Positions 17,099 to 26,642 of a stretch of 64,000 bases of DNA are shown here, one piece after another. Each line of letters starts with the position of its first letter. The stretch's first letter is position 1. Source of the stretch: Lachnospiraceae bacterium (GTDB lineage: Bacteria > Bacillota > Clostridia > Lachnospirales > Lachnospiraceae); the NCBI GenBank assembly GCA_017521195.1, contig JAFXGP010000132.1, forward strand, positions 1-64,000. Direction: 5' to 3'. Below the pieces are notes generated by a model. It was not told where the DNA came from and did no database searches. It worked only from the letters and a program-made list of their open reading frames with translations. The position numbers were made by a program, and so were the translations under genes.

Positions 17099-20000
17099 AT
17101 GGATTTCTATGATGAAAAATGGTTAAAAGAACAGAAAGAAAAAAAGAAAGAACAAGAACTGTTTAGCCCAAAATCCAATGAACAGATATATTCTTACAAA
17201 GAAGAAGGCTGGGACTATATAGAAGAATATGAGAAAGAGCAGAACATGTCTTTGGCCAAGCACTATGGGGGAGTATCAAGGCGGGCAAAATTACAAGAGG
17301 AGTTAAATGCGGGGCCTCCCGGCCACTTGTCCTTTGCAGAACGGATAAAATGGAAAAATCGATTAAAAGAGGAAATAAACAGTGAAAAAGCAAAGACAGA
17401 GGAAACAAAGTTTAAAATAAATCAGGAAATTTTTTTACAGAACGTACATGAAGATAAAGAGTATCTGGACATGAAACTTGATAAGAAAACGAGTATTAGT
17501 GTAAACACGGCCTCTGAATATTATGCTAAAGTGCTTCGAGTAAATGAACATGATGACGAGGCCTTTAAATTACGACGTTTGATTCCTGAAAGTGAAAAAA
17601 GCAGTTTTCCTGACTATGACAAAATAGAGATGTTTATGAAAGAAATGAATGCCAGAATTCGTTTGTTTGAAAAAGAAGAGGAGCACCAGGATTCGGCATG
17701 GATGCAGGAAGATGCAAAGAAGATGTACCTGGCATATGAAGAATTACATTTGAAAAATAATACTGCTTTTTCGAATTATATGAAAGATGTATCCACCAGA
17801 GAACCACGCTCCTGCTATATGTTTCTGTATCACAGTCTGTTAATGAATATTTTAAATATTACAGATAAGATGTCTCCTGATAAAGTGGATTTTATTCAGT
17901 ATGGAAAACTTCATAGCCGTATTATGAGTACGGGAAGAATTTTGTCCAGAATGTGTAGAAGCAATGATTTTAAAGAAAAAAGGGTTAAAATATTAAAGGA
18001 TGAAGAGGAACAGAGAAGGTATCAGGAGTTAAGACAGGCAAAAGAGAACTTTTTAAAGAATGGAATCACACCTACAGGAAAGATGGATTTGTCCGTGATT
18101 CGTCCTTATCTGGAATTAGCATTATATGGAAGAGATAAAGACCTGTTGAAGGAAATGGCTCTGGATAAGTATATAGAGGCTATAGGTACAAAACAGGAAG
18201 TTTTTAAGAAAAATAAAGAGGCTTTAGATAATTATAAAGATGATTTCCTTTATGAAACATATGGAGGAGAATTTGTTAAAAATATGGTTCTGGAGCAAAG
18301 TATTAAGAACAGCAGAATGGATATTTTTAACTACAGGCTGGCTTCGGAAGAAATACAGGAGATTGTAGAAAAAGCCAGACAGCAGGTTTTGGAGCAAAAT
18401 AAATGGCTTACGGAAAGAAGGGAATATTTAGATAAAAAAGAGAATTTGAAAAAGTTTCCTAACTTATATGATATTCCGGAAATACAAAAATTATTTCAGT
18501 TTAAACAGATAGATTATTTTAAAGATCAGGTGGATGCATGGGTAAAAAATGCCGAGGCAAATGAAACATTTTTAAATATTTTTATGGAACAGAAAATACC
18601 TTTTTATTGTCGTGAACATTTTAAAGAGGAAATGATTCGAAACGGAGCCCAGGTGTTAATTTTTGGAAACCCTGAGCAGGTGGAATTCTATGGTTTAGCA
18701 CTATATCGTAAATTAAGAGTAAAAGACCCTTCCGTTGTAGAATATGAAAAGAATCTGAAAAAGAAAATGAAAAAAGAAGGGGTTCCTTCCTATTATTATC
18801 AGACACTGATAGAACAGTTGAAAGAGGGAGATATAGAGGCACAGTTCAGATTGTTTAGGCAGAATTTACAGGAACAGGAAAAGCCTTGTGAAACGTTGAA
18901 ATATCAGCCTAAGAAAAGTGTTTTTCAAACATATACAAGAGATGAGTTGAATAAAAATCTATGTAACCGTGAAGAATTTGATGGCATTTTGAATGGCTGG
19001 GAAAAGGGTGTTATGGATGCCTTAGATAAGGTACTGGAAAATAAACAGATATCTTATCCTTTTTTGCGTGACGTTTCTTCCGGAAAAGATCTTAAAGTGT
19101 TGCGAGTGCCGGAGTTTCAGATATTAATGGAAAGACTTCGTACGAATATTGCCAATGGTTTGACAGAGTGGTCTTCTGTTAACGGTGTTTACAGTGAAGA
19201 AATAAAAACAAATCTGTTACCGGAACTTTTGACAGGAAAGCTGACAAAAGAATTAATACAAGAAGAATCTGATAAAGCAATACAGCGCCATAAAATAGAT
19301 GAGAAAGAAGAATTTGTTCAGAAGAATCTTTTTGAAATGACACTGGAAGAAGAGGATGCGATGCCACAGTTTATTCAATATCGTTATCTGGATGCGAAAG
19401 CAGCTTTTCGAAAAGACCAATCTTTGGCTGAAAAGCGTTTGAACGATTTTAATCGTGTGGATTTAATGTGGGAATTGCTTCGTGAAAGAGGGCTGGAAGA
19501 AGAAGTCTGGAAGGTATGTCTGGAAGAAAAAAATAAGGATATTTACAAAAAGCTGGAGGAAGTGTTAGGAACAAAAAGCAAAGAGAATGCTGTTAATATC
19601 CGTTATGGAAGACAAAATTATTACGGAGTACAAAGATGGACTACATGGAAGCAGTCGCCGGGGAGTTTGGTGCAGAGTGTTAAGGACCTTATGGATGAGT
19701 TTTGTTTCTTTGGAATGCAGGATGTTGTATTTAATAAAACAGAGAACAAGGCGTTGTTTGCAGGAGAAAAGGATCCTGTTTACGAAAAGAATGTAGAAGA
19801 GACAAGTCACATCATACGAAGCAGAATGAAAGAATTGAATGTTGTTTTTGAAAAGCATTCTTTGAGTTTTGAAGATAAAAAGAAATACTATCTTAAATTG
19901 CGTGAGATTATAGGCGGAATAGATAAGGTAGAGCAGGGAGAGGAAGAAAAGGAAACAAGGAACAGACAATCTTTCGGGGTAAATAGTTGGGAAGATGCAG

Positions 20001-23000
20001 TAGAGAAACTGGATCAATATTTATCTGCAAATAAAGAAAAAACCAAAGAAAATGTTCAAAAATTAAACCATGTGAAAATACAGCGTCAGGATTATTTGGA
20101 ACGCTGGGGTGGTGGAATTTTAAAACCGGTTTTAAGACAGTTACTGCTGGAACCAAAGTTTAAGGCAATGTTGTTAACAGCCAATCAGGAAGACTTTGCA
20201 CATATGGTAGATGATTTGGGAGGTTATCTGAAAGCTCCGTTAAAGGTAATGGCGAAATTCTATGGAATGGAAAATAACTTTGTATTACAGATGGCAGAAG
20301 ATAAATTGCCTCAGATGCTTGGAGGAAGTTCTTTCCATGAGCTTATAACAAAAATTCTGAACCGAGAAAAAGTTCAAAATAATCAGGTAATCGACTGGAA
20401 GGAAGAGTTTGATGATTATTTTAAAGAGTACAGTGATCATCTCATTGGAAAAACATCCATCAGTAAAATGATGGAGGATATTTTACAGGACAATCCAACT
20501 ATTTGGAATACCATTAAAAAAGGTTTCAAAATAGAAGATAGTGAAATTAAAAAATATCTTAATTTTATTATTCTTCGTAATCCGGAAGGAATTGCCCTGC
20601 TTCAAAATCAACAGTTGTTTAAGAATGTTATGCTGAGAGCAGATGAAAATCTTCAAAAAAACATGAAAGAATTACAGAATTTTTTTGATGCGAAAACAGA
20701 GGAAGTTACACAGACTACAAAAGAAGGTTTTCGCATGTTTATGCAGACAGAATTGATTATGAGGGAATCAGATGATTTCAAAAAAGAACTGGAAGAGGCA
20801 TATGAAGTTTTTCAGGAATTGGAGATGGAAATACAGGAAGATGTTCTGACAGCTGACCGGCTGATGAGTGAAAAACGAAAAATCATGACAGAAATTGCCG
20901 GGAAAAAATGTCAAGGAAGAAACCGTGAGGAGAATGTTATTTTTGAAGAAACGCAGGAATTATATCGGCAAAGTAATGTAGTAGAATCGCCTGTTCTTAC
21001 AGCCTGGGGACGTACCAAAGAAGTTTCATTTAAAGAAATAAAAAATGTAAGTGTAGAAGCAAATAAGAAGGAATTCTTAATGAATCTACCTCCGGTAATA
21101 ATTGAAATTCTGAAAGAAAGAATGTTGACAGGTGCGGGAGACGAAGAGTTAAAGCCAGAGGCGGAATGGTTAGCAGATACCTATGAGAAAATATGCAGCA
21201 CAAAATTCGGAGATTCCAAAGAGACTTTAAAACCTTATATAGCAATGGAATTGTTAATGTTTTCTTACATTACACAAAAGGATAAAGGCTGGGAAGAAAG
21301 TGTGGATGTACAAGAAATATATCGCCAGCTACAGGCAAGAAAGAAAAAATACGAAGTGCTGAAAGTGGTACAGGAAGCATCCAAAGAAAAACGGTGTCAG
21401 CAGGCATTGCAGGCCTTACGTATGGATATGTATGTAGGGGAAAGTTCCTCCTTTGAGAAAAAAGTGGATATCCATGTTGCATATTTTTCACGTTTGGAAC
21501 AGGTCAGACCTATATTTGAAGAAGAAATCAAAAAGTATGTAACAGATAAGAAGATGCATGTTGCTATTTTCGGCGGTTTGGAAGAATGTTTCAGAGAAAA
21601 ACTGTTGGAAGGAAAGGAACGCTTATCAGAAGAAAGCCTTTTATCAATTCAAAAAGAAGTTGGTGAGCTGCTGAAAGATGAAAAGAAGCATACCTATATT
21701 TGTAATTCAGAGCATTTGTTGGAGAGTATAAGTTATGATTCCATGACAGAACAGGAAAAGACGAATCGGGGAATGATGAACCGTGAAGAATTTGAAAAAG
21801 TATTGTCCGGTTGTAAAAATGAGAAATTGCTGGCACAGTACAGTTCCTTAGATGTTCCGGCCAGACAGCTTTTTAGTTTGGTATTAGGGGAAGTAAAAGA
21901 TGGATGGGGATTGTTAACCAGTGAGTTTATAAAAACAAAAGAAGGAGAAATCGCAAAAAAGACAGCAATAGAAAATCAAATTCAAGATTATATTGTCGGA
22001 AAACGGGAAGAATTTGATGTGGATTATAATCTTGCTGTTTCTCAAATTCAGATGCAGGATGGCAGTATAGATGTAAGCTTGTTTCAAACAGCTATGGCTA
22101 GAACGAAAAAGTATCTTGAGAAGATTAGTCAGGAAGTGCCCAGAGATTATGAGCGATTGTCCGATGCAGAAGATAGTATGTCCTTTGTTCGAAGACTTAA
22201 GGGATTGTCGGCAGGGAATGATATGGAAGCAAAATCTTTTGAGGATTTGATAGAGAAATTGCAGAAAGATTCTTTGAAGAAGGGCAAGCAAGAGCTGATA
22301 AATCAATTGGTTTCTTTACAGACGGATCAACAGGCTATGCTGGTAGGATTGTTGCAGGACAGAACTATTTTAGACCAATCCGTTCGGACACAGAAACAGG
22401 TTGTAAACCAGGAAAAAAGAGACAGCATCAAACAAGAGTGGATTAATAATGATTTAGATGCATATAAAAGCAAAACAACATCTGAAAATTGGAAACATGC
22501 TTCCGTTACATTAATGAGTTATCAGATTCGTGATGATATAAAAATAGGAAAACGTAAATTGCGCAAAGAGGATTTTACAAAAGAAGTCTGGGAGCGTTCT
22601 ACAACCTATGACTGGGACTTGTTGGAGAGAGCATTGGAACTTTTAAAGGAAATTCAGAATGAACAGGTAAAACAGACAGATAAGAAATATGCATACGGTA
22701 ATATGCAGAAAGGTTTGGAACATATGCCTGTTTATCGGGAAAAAGATGTAAAAGAACTGGAGATTGCGATTCCTCCGATTATGGCAAATCTGGAGCTGGA
22801 AAGCATATATTCTAATTATTATACGATGGAAGAGATTTGTTTTGATAATGCGAAATTGATAACATATGCCAGAGAAAACTATAAGGTCGAATTTCCTAAT
22901 ATTAATTTACGGTTGAAAGAAAGGCTTCTTGAACGATTGCAGACAATAACAATTCCGGAAATCATTCAAAAAGATATTCAGGATGAGAGCGATGAAGTGC

Positions 23001-24046
23001 GTCAGACATTGTTTAAGTTGTTATCCGATGCCAAAGATGAAGAAAAAGATTTCTATATGGTATTACTGAAAAACAGAGAATGGATAGATGCAATTGATGA
23101 TATCAGTACCATAAAAGAGAAAGCTGACTTAAAAAGAATGGGAATGAAAGAATTGGAACAAGTCTGTGATAAATACTTCCGGAATAGTACAATAATTTTT
23201 GGAGAAAAAGTTAATGAGGAAGAAAGACTACGTAATAAGGCAGATGCCTTACGGTCTTTGTTTACTACTAAGGGAAAAAGTATTCATAACACAGAGGATT
23301 TTGTTTCTGAAATGATGAATATGACGGGTGATTTTGACCGCGAGACAATCTTAGATTGGAAACTGCTGCAGAAAATAACAAAATTTGTGAATCAGATGAG
23401 AATTGAAAAGTATTCGGATGAAAAAATTGATACTTTAGATAATTTTTTGAAAGGTTTACATCCGGAAAAAATGGTAACGTCTCTCGTTTTACAAAGGAAA
23501 GAGAGCAGAGAAAACTATCAGGAGTTCAAACAGCAATATAATAAGATAGAGAATTATATTGCAAAGAAAAAAGAGCATGAACAGACACCACAAATACATC
23601 TAAGAGATTTATCTTCTTATTTCAGAACGGAAGAAGTAGATTCTAATCAGGCAGAAACAGATGCATCTTATTTTGGAAAACAGATGTTGGAACGATTTAA
23701 AGAAGCTATCATGGGGCCACGGGGAGTGGTTGAATACATAGAAGCTACGTATATGAACAAGAATAATATGAAAGAAGAGTTGACGGACTATGTCTTGAAG
23801 TCGGAAGAAGAAAAACTGGAAGCTTATCGTGATATGTTTGGCTATGGCAGTTATGAACAAATGCAGGAAGAAGCCGGAAAGTATTGGGTACATGCCTTAA
23901 TGCACAGTGTGACATCTGATTACCAGAAGCTTCAATGTAAGACTATGTCTGCATCCATGTTATGGAATCTGGGTCTGTTGGAAGAAGTGAAAAATATAAA
24001 TGAAGAATCTGTGAAAAAAGTCTATGATACCATTAAAAATTATTAG
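17099..24046 (+). CDS. Giant (2315-residue) predominantly helical protein of unknown function
   Basis: The reading frame is uninterrupted for 6.9 kb. The product is rich in K, E and Q, almost wholly alpha-helical in appearance, and lacks a signal peptide, membrane segments and any catalytic motif I recognise. The first 110 residues are strongly charged and coiled-coil-like. Some mid-protein segments (about 670-870, 1010-1110) are less charged and may be globular. The ATG at 17099 has AAGGAG eight bases upstream; a TTG six bases earlier is less likely. It is translationally close to the GNAT gene and under the same regulon-type promoter. Plausible roles are a very large effector, an effector scaffold or an intracellular structural protein. 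None can be assigned from sequence alone. Confidence 0.85.
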   Translation: MDFYDEKWLKEQKEKKKEQELFSPKSNEQIYSYKEEGWDYIEEYEKEQNMSLAKHYGGVSRRAKLQEELNAGPPGHLSFAERIKWKNRLKEEINSEKAKTEETKFKINQEIFLQNVHEDKEYLDMKLDKKTSISVNTASEYYAKVLRVNEHDDEAFKLRRLIPESEKSSFPDYDKIEMFMKEMNARIRLFEKEEEHQDSAWMQEDAKKMYLAYEELHLKNNTAFSNYMKDVSTREPRSCYMFLYHSLLMNILNITDKMSPDKVDFIQYGKLHSRIMSTGRILSRMCRSNDFKEKRVKILKDEEEQRRYQELRQAKENFLKNGITPTGKMDLSVIRPYLELALYGRDKDLLKEMALDKYIEAIGTKQEVFKKNKEALDNYKDDFLYETYGGEFVKNMVLEQSIKNSRMDIFNYRLASEEIQEIVEKARQQVLEQNKWLTERREYLDKKENLKKFPNLYDIPEIQKLFQFKQIDYFKDQVDAWVKNAEANETFLNIFMEQKIPFYCREHFKEEMIRNGAQVLIFGNPEQVEFYGLALYRKLRVKDPSVVEYEKNLKKKMKKEGVPSYYYQTLIEQLKEGDIEAQFRLFRQNLQEQEKPCETLKYQPKKSVFQTYTRDELNKNLCNREEFDGILNGWEKGVMDALDKVLENKQISYPFLRDVSSGKDLKVLRVPEFQILMERLRTNIANGLTEWSSVNGVYSEEIKTNLLPELLTGKLTKELIQEESDKAIQRHKIDEKEEFVQKNLFEMTLEEEDAMPQFIQYRYLDAKAAFRKDQSLAEKRLNDFNRVDLMWELLRERGLEEEVWKVCLEEKNKDIYKKLEEVLGTKSKENAVNIRYGRQNYYGVQRWTTWKQSPGSLVQSVKDLMDEFCFFGMQDVVFNKTENKALFAGEKDPVYEKNVEETSHIIRSRMKELNVVFEKHSLSFEDKKKYYLKLREIIGGIDKVEQGEEEKETRNRQSFGVNSWEDAVEKLDQYLSANKEKTKENVQKLNHVKIQRQDYLERWGGGILKPVLRQLLLEPKFKAMLLTANQEDFAHMVDDLGGYLKAPLKVMAKFYGMENNFVLQMAEDKLPQMLGGSSFHELITKILNREKVQNNQVIDWKEEFDDYFKEYSDHLIGKTSISKMMEDILQDNPTIWNTIKKGFKIEDSEIKKYLNFIILRNPEGIALLQNQQLFKNVMLRADENLQKNMKELQNFFDAKTEEVTQTTKEGFRMFMQTELIMRESDDFKKELEEAYEVFQELEMEIQEDVLTADRLMSEKRKIMTEIAGKKCQGRNREENVIFEETQELYRQSNVVESPVLTAWGRTKEVSFKEIKNVSVEANKKEFLMNLPPVIIEILKERMLTGAGDEELKPEAEWLADTYEKICSTKFGDSKETLKPYIAMELLMFSYITQKDKGWEESVDVQEIYRQLQARKKKYEVLKVVQEASKEKRCQQALQALRMDMYVGESSSFEKKVDIHVAYFSRLEQVRPIFEEEIKKYVTDKKMHVAIFGGLEECFREKLLEGKERLSEESLLSIQKEVGELLKDEKKHTYICNSEHLLESISYDSMTEQEKTNRGMMNREEFEKVLSGCKNEKLLAQYSSLDVPARQLFSLVLGEVKDGWGLLTSEFIKTKEGEIAKKTAIENQIQDYIVGKREEFDVDYNLAVSQIQMQDGSIDVSLFQTAMARTKKYLEKISQEVPRDYERLSDAEDSMSFVRRLKGLSAGNDMEAKSFEDLIEKLQKDSLKKGKQELINQLVSLQTDQQAMLVGLLQDRTILDQSVRTQKQVVNQEKRDSIKQEWINNDLDAYKSKTTSENWKHASVTLMSYQIRDDIKIGKRKLRKEDFTKEVWERSTTYDWDLLERALELLKEIQNEQVKQTDKKYAYGNMQKGLEHMPVYREKDVKELEIAIPPIMANLELESIYSNYYTMEEICFDNAKLITYARENYKVEFPNINLRLKERLLERLQTITIPEIIQKDIQDESDEVRQTLFKLLSDAKDEEKDFYMVLLKNREWIDAIDDISTIKEKADLKRMGMKELEQVCDKYFRNSTIIFGEKVNEEERLRNKADALRSLFTTKGKSIHNTEDFVSEMMNMTGDFDRETILDWKLLQKITKFVNQMRIEKYSDEKIDTLDNFLKGLHPEKMVTSLVLQRKESRENYQEFKQQYNKIENYIAKKKEHEQTPQIHLRDLSSYFRTEEVDSNQAETDASYFGKQMLERFKEAIMGPRGVVEYIEATYMNKNNMKEELTDYVLKSEEEKLEAYRDMFGYGSYEQMQEEAGKYWVHALMHSVTSDYQKLQCKTMSASMLWNLGLLEEVKNINEESVKKVYDTIKNY

Positions 24047-24118
24047 TGTTTTTACATTTTATAACAGCCTTTTTTATTGAGAAATTGACAGTATATGAAA
24101 AAAGGGATGTCGATAGTA

Positions 24119-24186
24119 CGATTCGGGAGTGAAATAAGCTGATTCGAGCATAAAATGTAAAAAGTGTTCGGAAAAAGAGATACAAT
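24119..24186 (+). promoter_or_regulatory. Regulon-type promoter of the two-component system (copy 3 of 3)
   Basis: CGATTC (24119) and TGATTC (24140) form direct repeats 21 bases apart. The second continues GAGCATAAAATGT, nearly identical to the element before the GNAT gene. TACAAT (24181-24186) lies 41 bases downstream of the second repeat, and the -35 position has no consensus. If the response regulator encoded here binds it, the system is autoregulated. Confidence 0.65.
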
Positions 24187-24231
24187 AATAAGGATTATTT
24201 ATAGCAGATAACCAGTAAGAAGGTGAGATTT

Positions 24232-24924
24232 ATGATTACAGATGTAAACTGGATAAAAAGAATGCTATCCCATAATATGCGTATGCCCATGTCTGTTATT
24301 AATGGATATGGGGAATTGATGAAGCAGGGGTTGCTGACCGTAGAAGAGATGGAAGAAGCGGTAAATAATATCTGTGAAAACATCAATTATATGAATGGCA
24401 TTTTGAAAGTGGTACTGGATGAACAATCAGAAGAAGCAGAGGTTCCTACAGCGGTAGATGTGGCTGCACTGGTAAGGAGTACGGCGAAATATGTCAGGGA
24501 TATTGCTAAGAAGATGTCTGTAAAAATAGCAGTTGTTACAGAACAGGAAAAGATGCTGATTAAGGCGGAACAGATTCCTATGATGCGGGCTTTTTACCAT
24601 TTGTTTGAAAATGCCATGAAATATTCTGAAGGTGGAGATAGTATTAAGGTCAGTATTTTTCATGTAGAAAACGGACAGGTTCTTTTGGTGTTTAAAGATA
24701 ATGGCAAAGGAATGGATGAAAGGGAAGTGAAAAATATTTTTGAAGAGGGTTTTCGTGGCAGTAACAGCAAAGAAAAGAAGGGAACCGGGTATGGTCTGTA
24801 TGATGTAAAGAATATTGTGGAACGTTACGGAGGAACTGTTGAAATTTCCAGCAGGGAAAAAGGCGGTTTTGCTGTATATATGCTGTTTCCCGCATATAAA
24901 GAAGAGAAAGGCAGTGATGCTTAG
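24232..24924 (+). CDS. Soluble sensor histidine kinase
   Basis: This 230-residue protein has no membrane segment and no separate sensor domain. The phospho-acceptor helix starts almost at the N-terminus, with H14 in MLSHNMRMP. The HATPase domain follows, with N box FYHLFENAMKYS, G1 DNGKGM and G2 GTGYGL. It should phosphorylate the response regulator whose gene overlaps its stop codon by one base (TAGTG). With no input domain it must sense through partner proteins. The ATG at 24232 is supported by GAAGGTGAG; an in-frame GTG at 24223 is less likely. Confidence 0.9.
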   Translation: MITDVNWIKRMLSHNMRMPMSVINGYGELMKQGLLTVEEMEEAVNNICENINYMNGILKVVLDEQSEEAEVPTAVDVAALVRSTAKYVRDIAKKMSVKIAVVTEQEKMLIKAEQIPMMRAFYHLFENAMKYSEGGDSIKVSIFHVENGQVLLVFKDNGKGMDEREVKNIFEEGFRGSNSKEKKGTGYGLYDVKNIVERYGGTVEISSREKGGFAVYMLFPAYKEEKGSDA

Positions 24925-25619
24925 TGGAATACATTTTATTAGTAGAAGATGATAAACAGCTTTCTTTTATTACAAAGCGTATGTTGGAAAGCAAAGGATA
25001 TGGTGTGACAACAGCATTTTCCATACGGCAGGCAAAAGCTGAATTGGAAAAACGAGAGTTTGATTTGATTTTGTTAGACATGATGTTACCCGATGGAGAA
25101 GGAAGTAGGATGTGTGAGGAAATCAGAGAATTTTCTGTTTGTCCTATTATCTTTGTCAGTTGTTTAAGTGATCAGGAAACCAAAATTGCAGCCTTGAAAA
25201 TGGGTGGTGATGATTATGTTACCAAGCCTGTAAATTATGAAGAATTGTTAGCAAGAATTGAAGTTAATATTCGTAGGGCAAAACAATACAGTGAAAAGAA
25301 AGTACAAGAGGAAGAAATGAATTTTCCGGGACTTTGTGTGAAAAAGAAAATGCGGGAAGCCTGGACAACCAATGAAAAAGGAGAAGTAGTTGAATTATTG
25401 GAATTGTCCCCTTTGGAATATGGACTTTTGATTTGTTTGATTGAAAATAAGGAAGAATTGGTTTTATATCAGGATTTATTCCGTCAGGTCTGGCAGACAG
25501 AAGATGCTTCTGATGTAAGAACGGTTATGGTACATGTTTCCAATCTTAGAAAGAAAATGGGTGAGTGTGGAAAGTTAATACATACCGTAAGAAGTGCGGG
25601 ATATATATTTAAAGAATAA
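24924..25619 (+). CDS. OmpR/PhoB-family response regulator
   Basis: This 231-residue protein has a receiver domain (about residues 1-115) with acidic pocket E8-D9-D10, phospho-acceptor D52 in LLDMMLP and the conserved Lys in VTKP. A winged-helix DNA-binding domain follows (about 140-230; LSPLEYGLL, VRTVMVHVSNLRKK, TVRSAGYIF). It starts at GTG 24924 inside the kinase stop codon, so translation is coupled. It is the obvious candidate to bind the direct-repeat elements found before this operon, the GNAT/giant unit and the first ATPase gene. A strong terminator follows directly. Confidence 0.93.
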   Translation: MEYILLVEDDKQLSFITKRMLESKGYGVTTAFSIRQAKAELEKREFDLILLDMMLPDGEGSRMCEEIREFSVCPIIFVSCLSDQETKIAALKMGGDDYVTKPVNYEELLARIEVNIRRAKQYSEKKVQEEEMNFPGLCVKKKMREAWTTNEKGEVVELLELSPLEYGLLICLIENKEELVLYQDLFRQVWQTEDASDVRTVMVHVSNLRKKMGECGKLIHTVRSAGYIFKE

Positions 25620-25650
25620 GGAGAAACTCCATTTTGGAGTTTCTCCTTAA
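25618..25650. terminator. Bidirectional terminator between convergent genes
   Basis: AAGGAGAAACTCC and GGAGTTTCTCCTT form a perfect 13-bp stem with a five-base loop (25631-25635). It begins within the response-regulator stop codon and lies just before the end of the convergent kinase-like gene. Confidence 0.85.
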
Positions 25651-25663
25651 TTACTGTTAGATA

Positions 25664-26437
25664 TTATAAGTTTTCTGTGTTTTCTTTCTTCGATACCGGT
25701 AGCTGGATATAAATAGCCATACCGTTTTCAGGACTACTCTTAGCATAAATAGTTCCGCCAAAAGCTTCTACAATCATTTTGGATTGGGTCAGCCCAAGAC
25801 CATTGCCACTGACACGGTTGGATCCTTGGAAATTCAGTTCGAAAATGTGGCTGGTTTCTTCTTCATTCAATCCCTTTCCGGTGTCTTTTAAAATGACAAA
25901 AATATCATCTCCTAAAAGAGAGATAGTGATAATCATATGTCCCGCACGTCCCATATATTTAATGGAATTATCAATAATGTTACGGAATAGGATTCGGATA
26001 CTTTCCGGTATTCCCATAACCATCAGTTCTTCACAGGTAGTAGACAGATGGATTTTAATGTTTTGTGCTTCAGCAAAGGGGGCAAGGCGTTCAATGGCAT
26101 CATTGGCAGCCTGAATAATATCTACTTCTTCCGTAGGCTGCATAGTGGATAAGCCAAAAAGGTTGGTTAACGAGGGTGCAGGAACCGGTTCGGGAGCAGA
26201 AAATTCTTCTGCAATATCCAATGTTTCATTGTTATTTGACACCTGTTTGGGTGTCTCGATAACCTCAGTATCACATTTTTCTAATGATTCCGGATTTTCT
26301 GATGTTGTTACAAAAACTTCGGAATGAGTTCTTATATATTTCAGAGTTCTGCAATATAATATAATGACTAAAATCATAAGAATTGCAAGACAACATGTTA
26401 ATATCATCAGTGGAAGAAACAAATCATTTACACTCAT
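25664..26437 (-). CDS. Membrane-anchored HATPase protein lacking a phospho-acceptor domain
   Basis: This 257-residue protein has one N-terminal transmembrane helix (about residues 9-30) and a long, low-complexity linker rich in E, P and N. A C-terminal histidine-kinase-type ATPase domain follows (about 110-250), with N box RNIIDNSIKYM, G1 DTGKGL and G2 GNGLGL. I find no H-box helix: the linker runs straight into the segment that normally follows the DHp domain. It therefore cannot autophosphorylate like a normal kinase and may modulate the neighbouring soluble kinase or another partner. It is transcribed against the surrounding genes. The ribosome site is weak. Confidence 0.8.
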   Translation of the reverse strand: MSVNDLFLPLMILTCCLAILMILVIILYCRTLKYIRTHSEVFVTTSENPESLEKCDTEVIETPKQVSNNNETLDIAEEFSAPEPVPAPSLTNLFGLSTMQPTEEVDIIQAANDAIERLAPFAEAQNIKIHLSTTCEELMVMGIPESIRILFRNIIDNSIKYMGRAGHMIITISLLGDDIFVILKDTGKGLNEEETSHIFELNFQGSNRVSGNGLGLTQSKMIVEAFGGTIYAKSSPENGMAIYIQLPVSKKENTENL

Positions 26438-26530
26438 ATAAAATATCCAATCCTGAATTAAAAATATCTGAATTGGTCTTTTCCTTTCCCAAGATTACTA
26501 TAGTAAAAATTGTATAAAAAAGAAACGAAA

Positions 26531-26593
26531 ATTGCAAGAAAAATGCAATTTTTAACAAATCTTTAAACTTCTTGACGAATGTTGTGTTATAAT
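26531..26593 (+). promoter_or_regulatory. Extended -10 promoter and inverted repeat upstream of the injection-system operon
   Basis: TGTTATAAT (26585-26593) is an extended -10 element (TGnTATAAT) without a recognisable -35. About 40 bases upstream, ATTGCA (26531-26536) and TGCAAT (26544-26549) form an inverted repeat that could be an operator. A second candidate (TTAACT at 26597, 17 bases, TATACT at 26620) would leave too short a leader before the start at 26643. The regulon element seen at the other three promoters is absent here. Confidence 0.55.
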
Positions 26594-26642
26594 GACTTAA
26601 CTGTGTTAATGTGAAAAACTATACTTTTTGGAGGTGCGTAGC

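Noticed and set aside
26572..26593. TTGACG (26572) plus TATAAT (26588) as a -35/-10 pair
   Set aside because: The spacing is only 10 bases; the extended -10 TGnTATAAT explains the site better.
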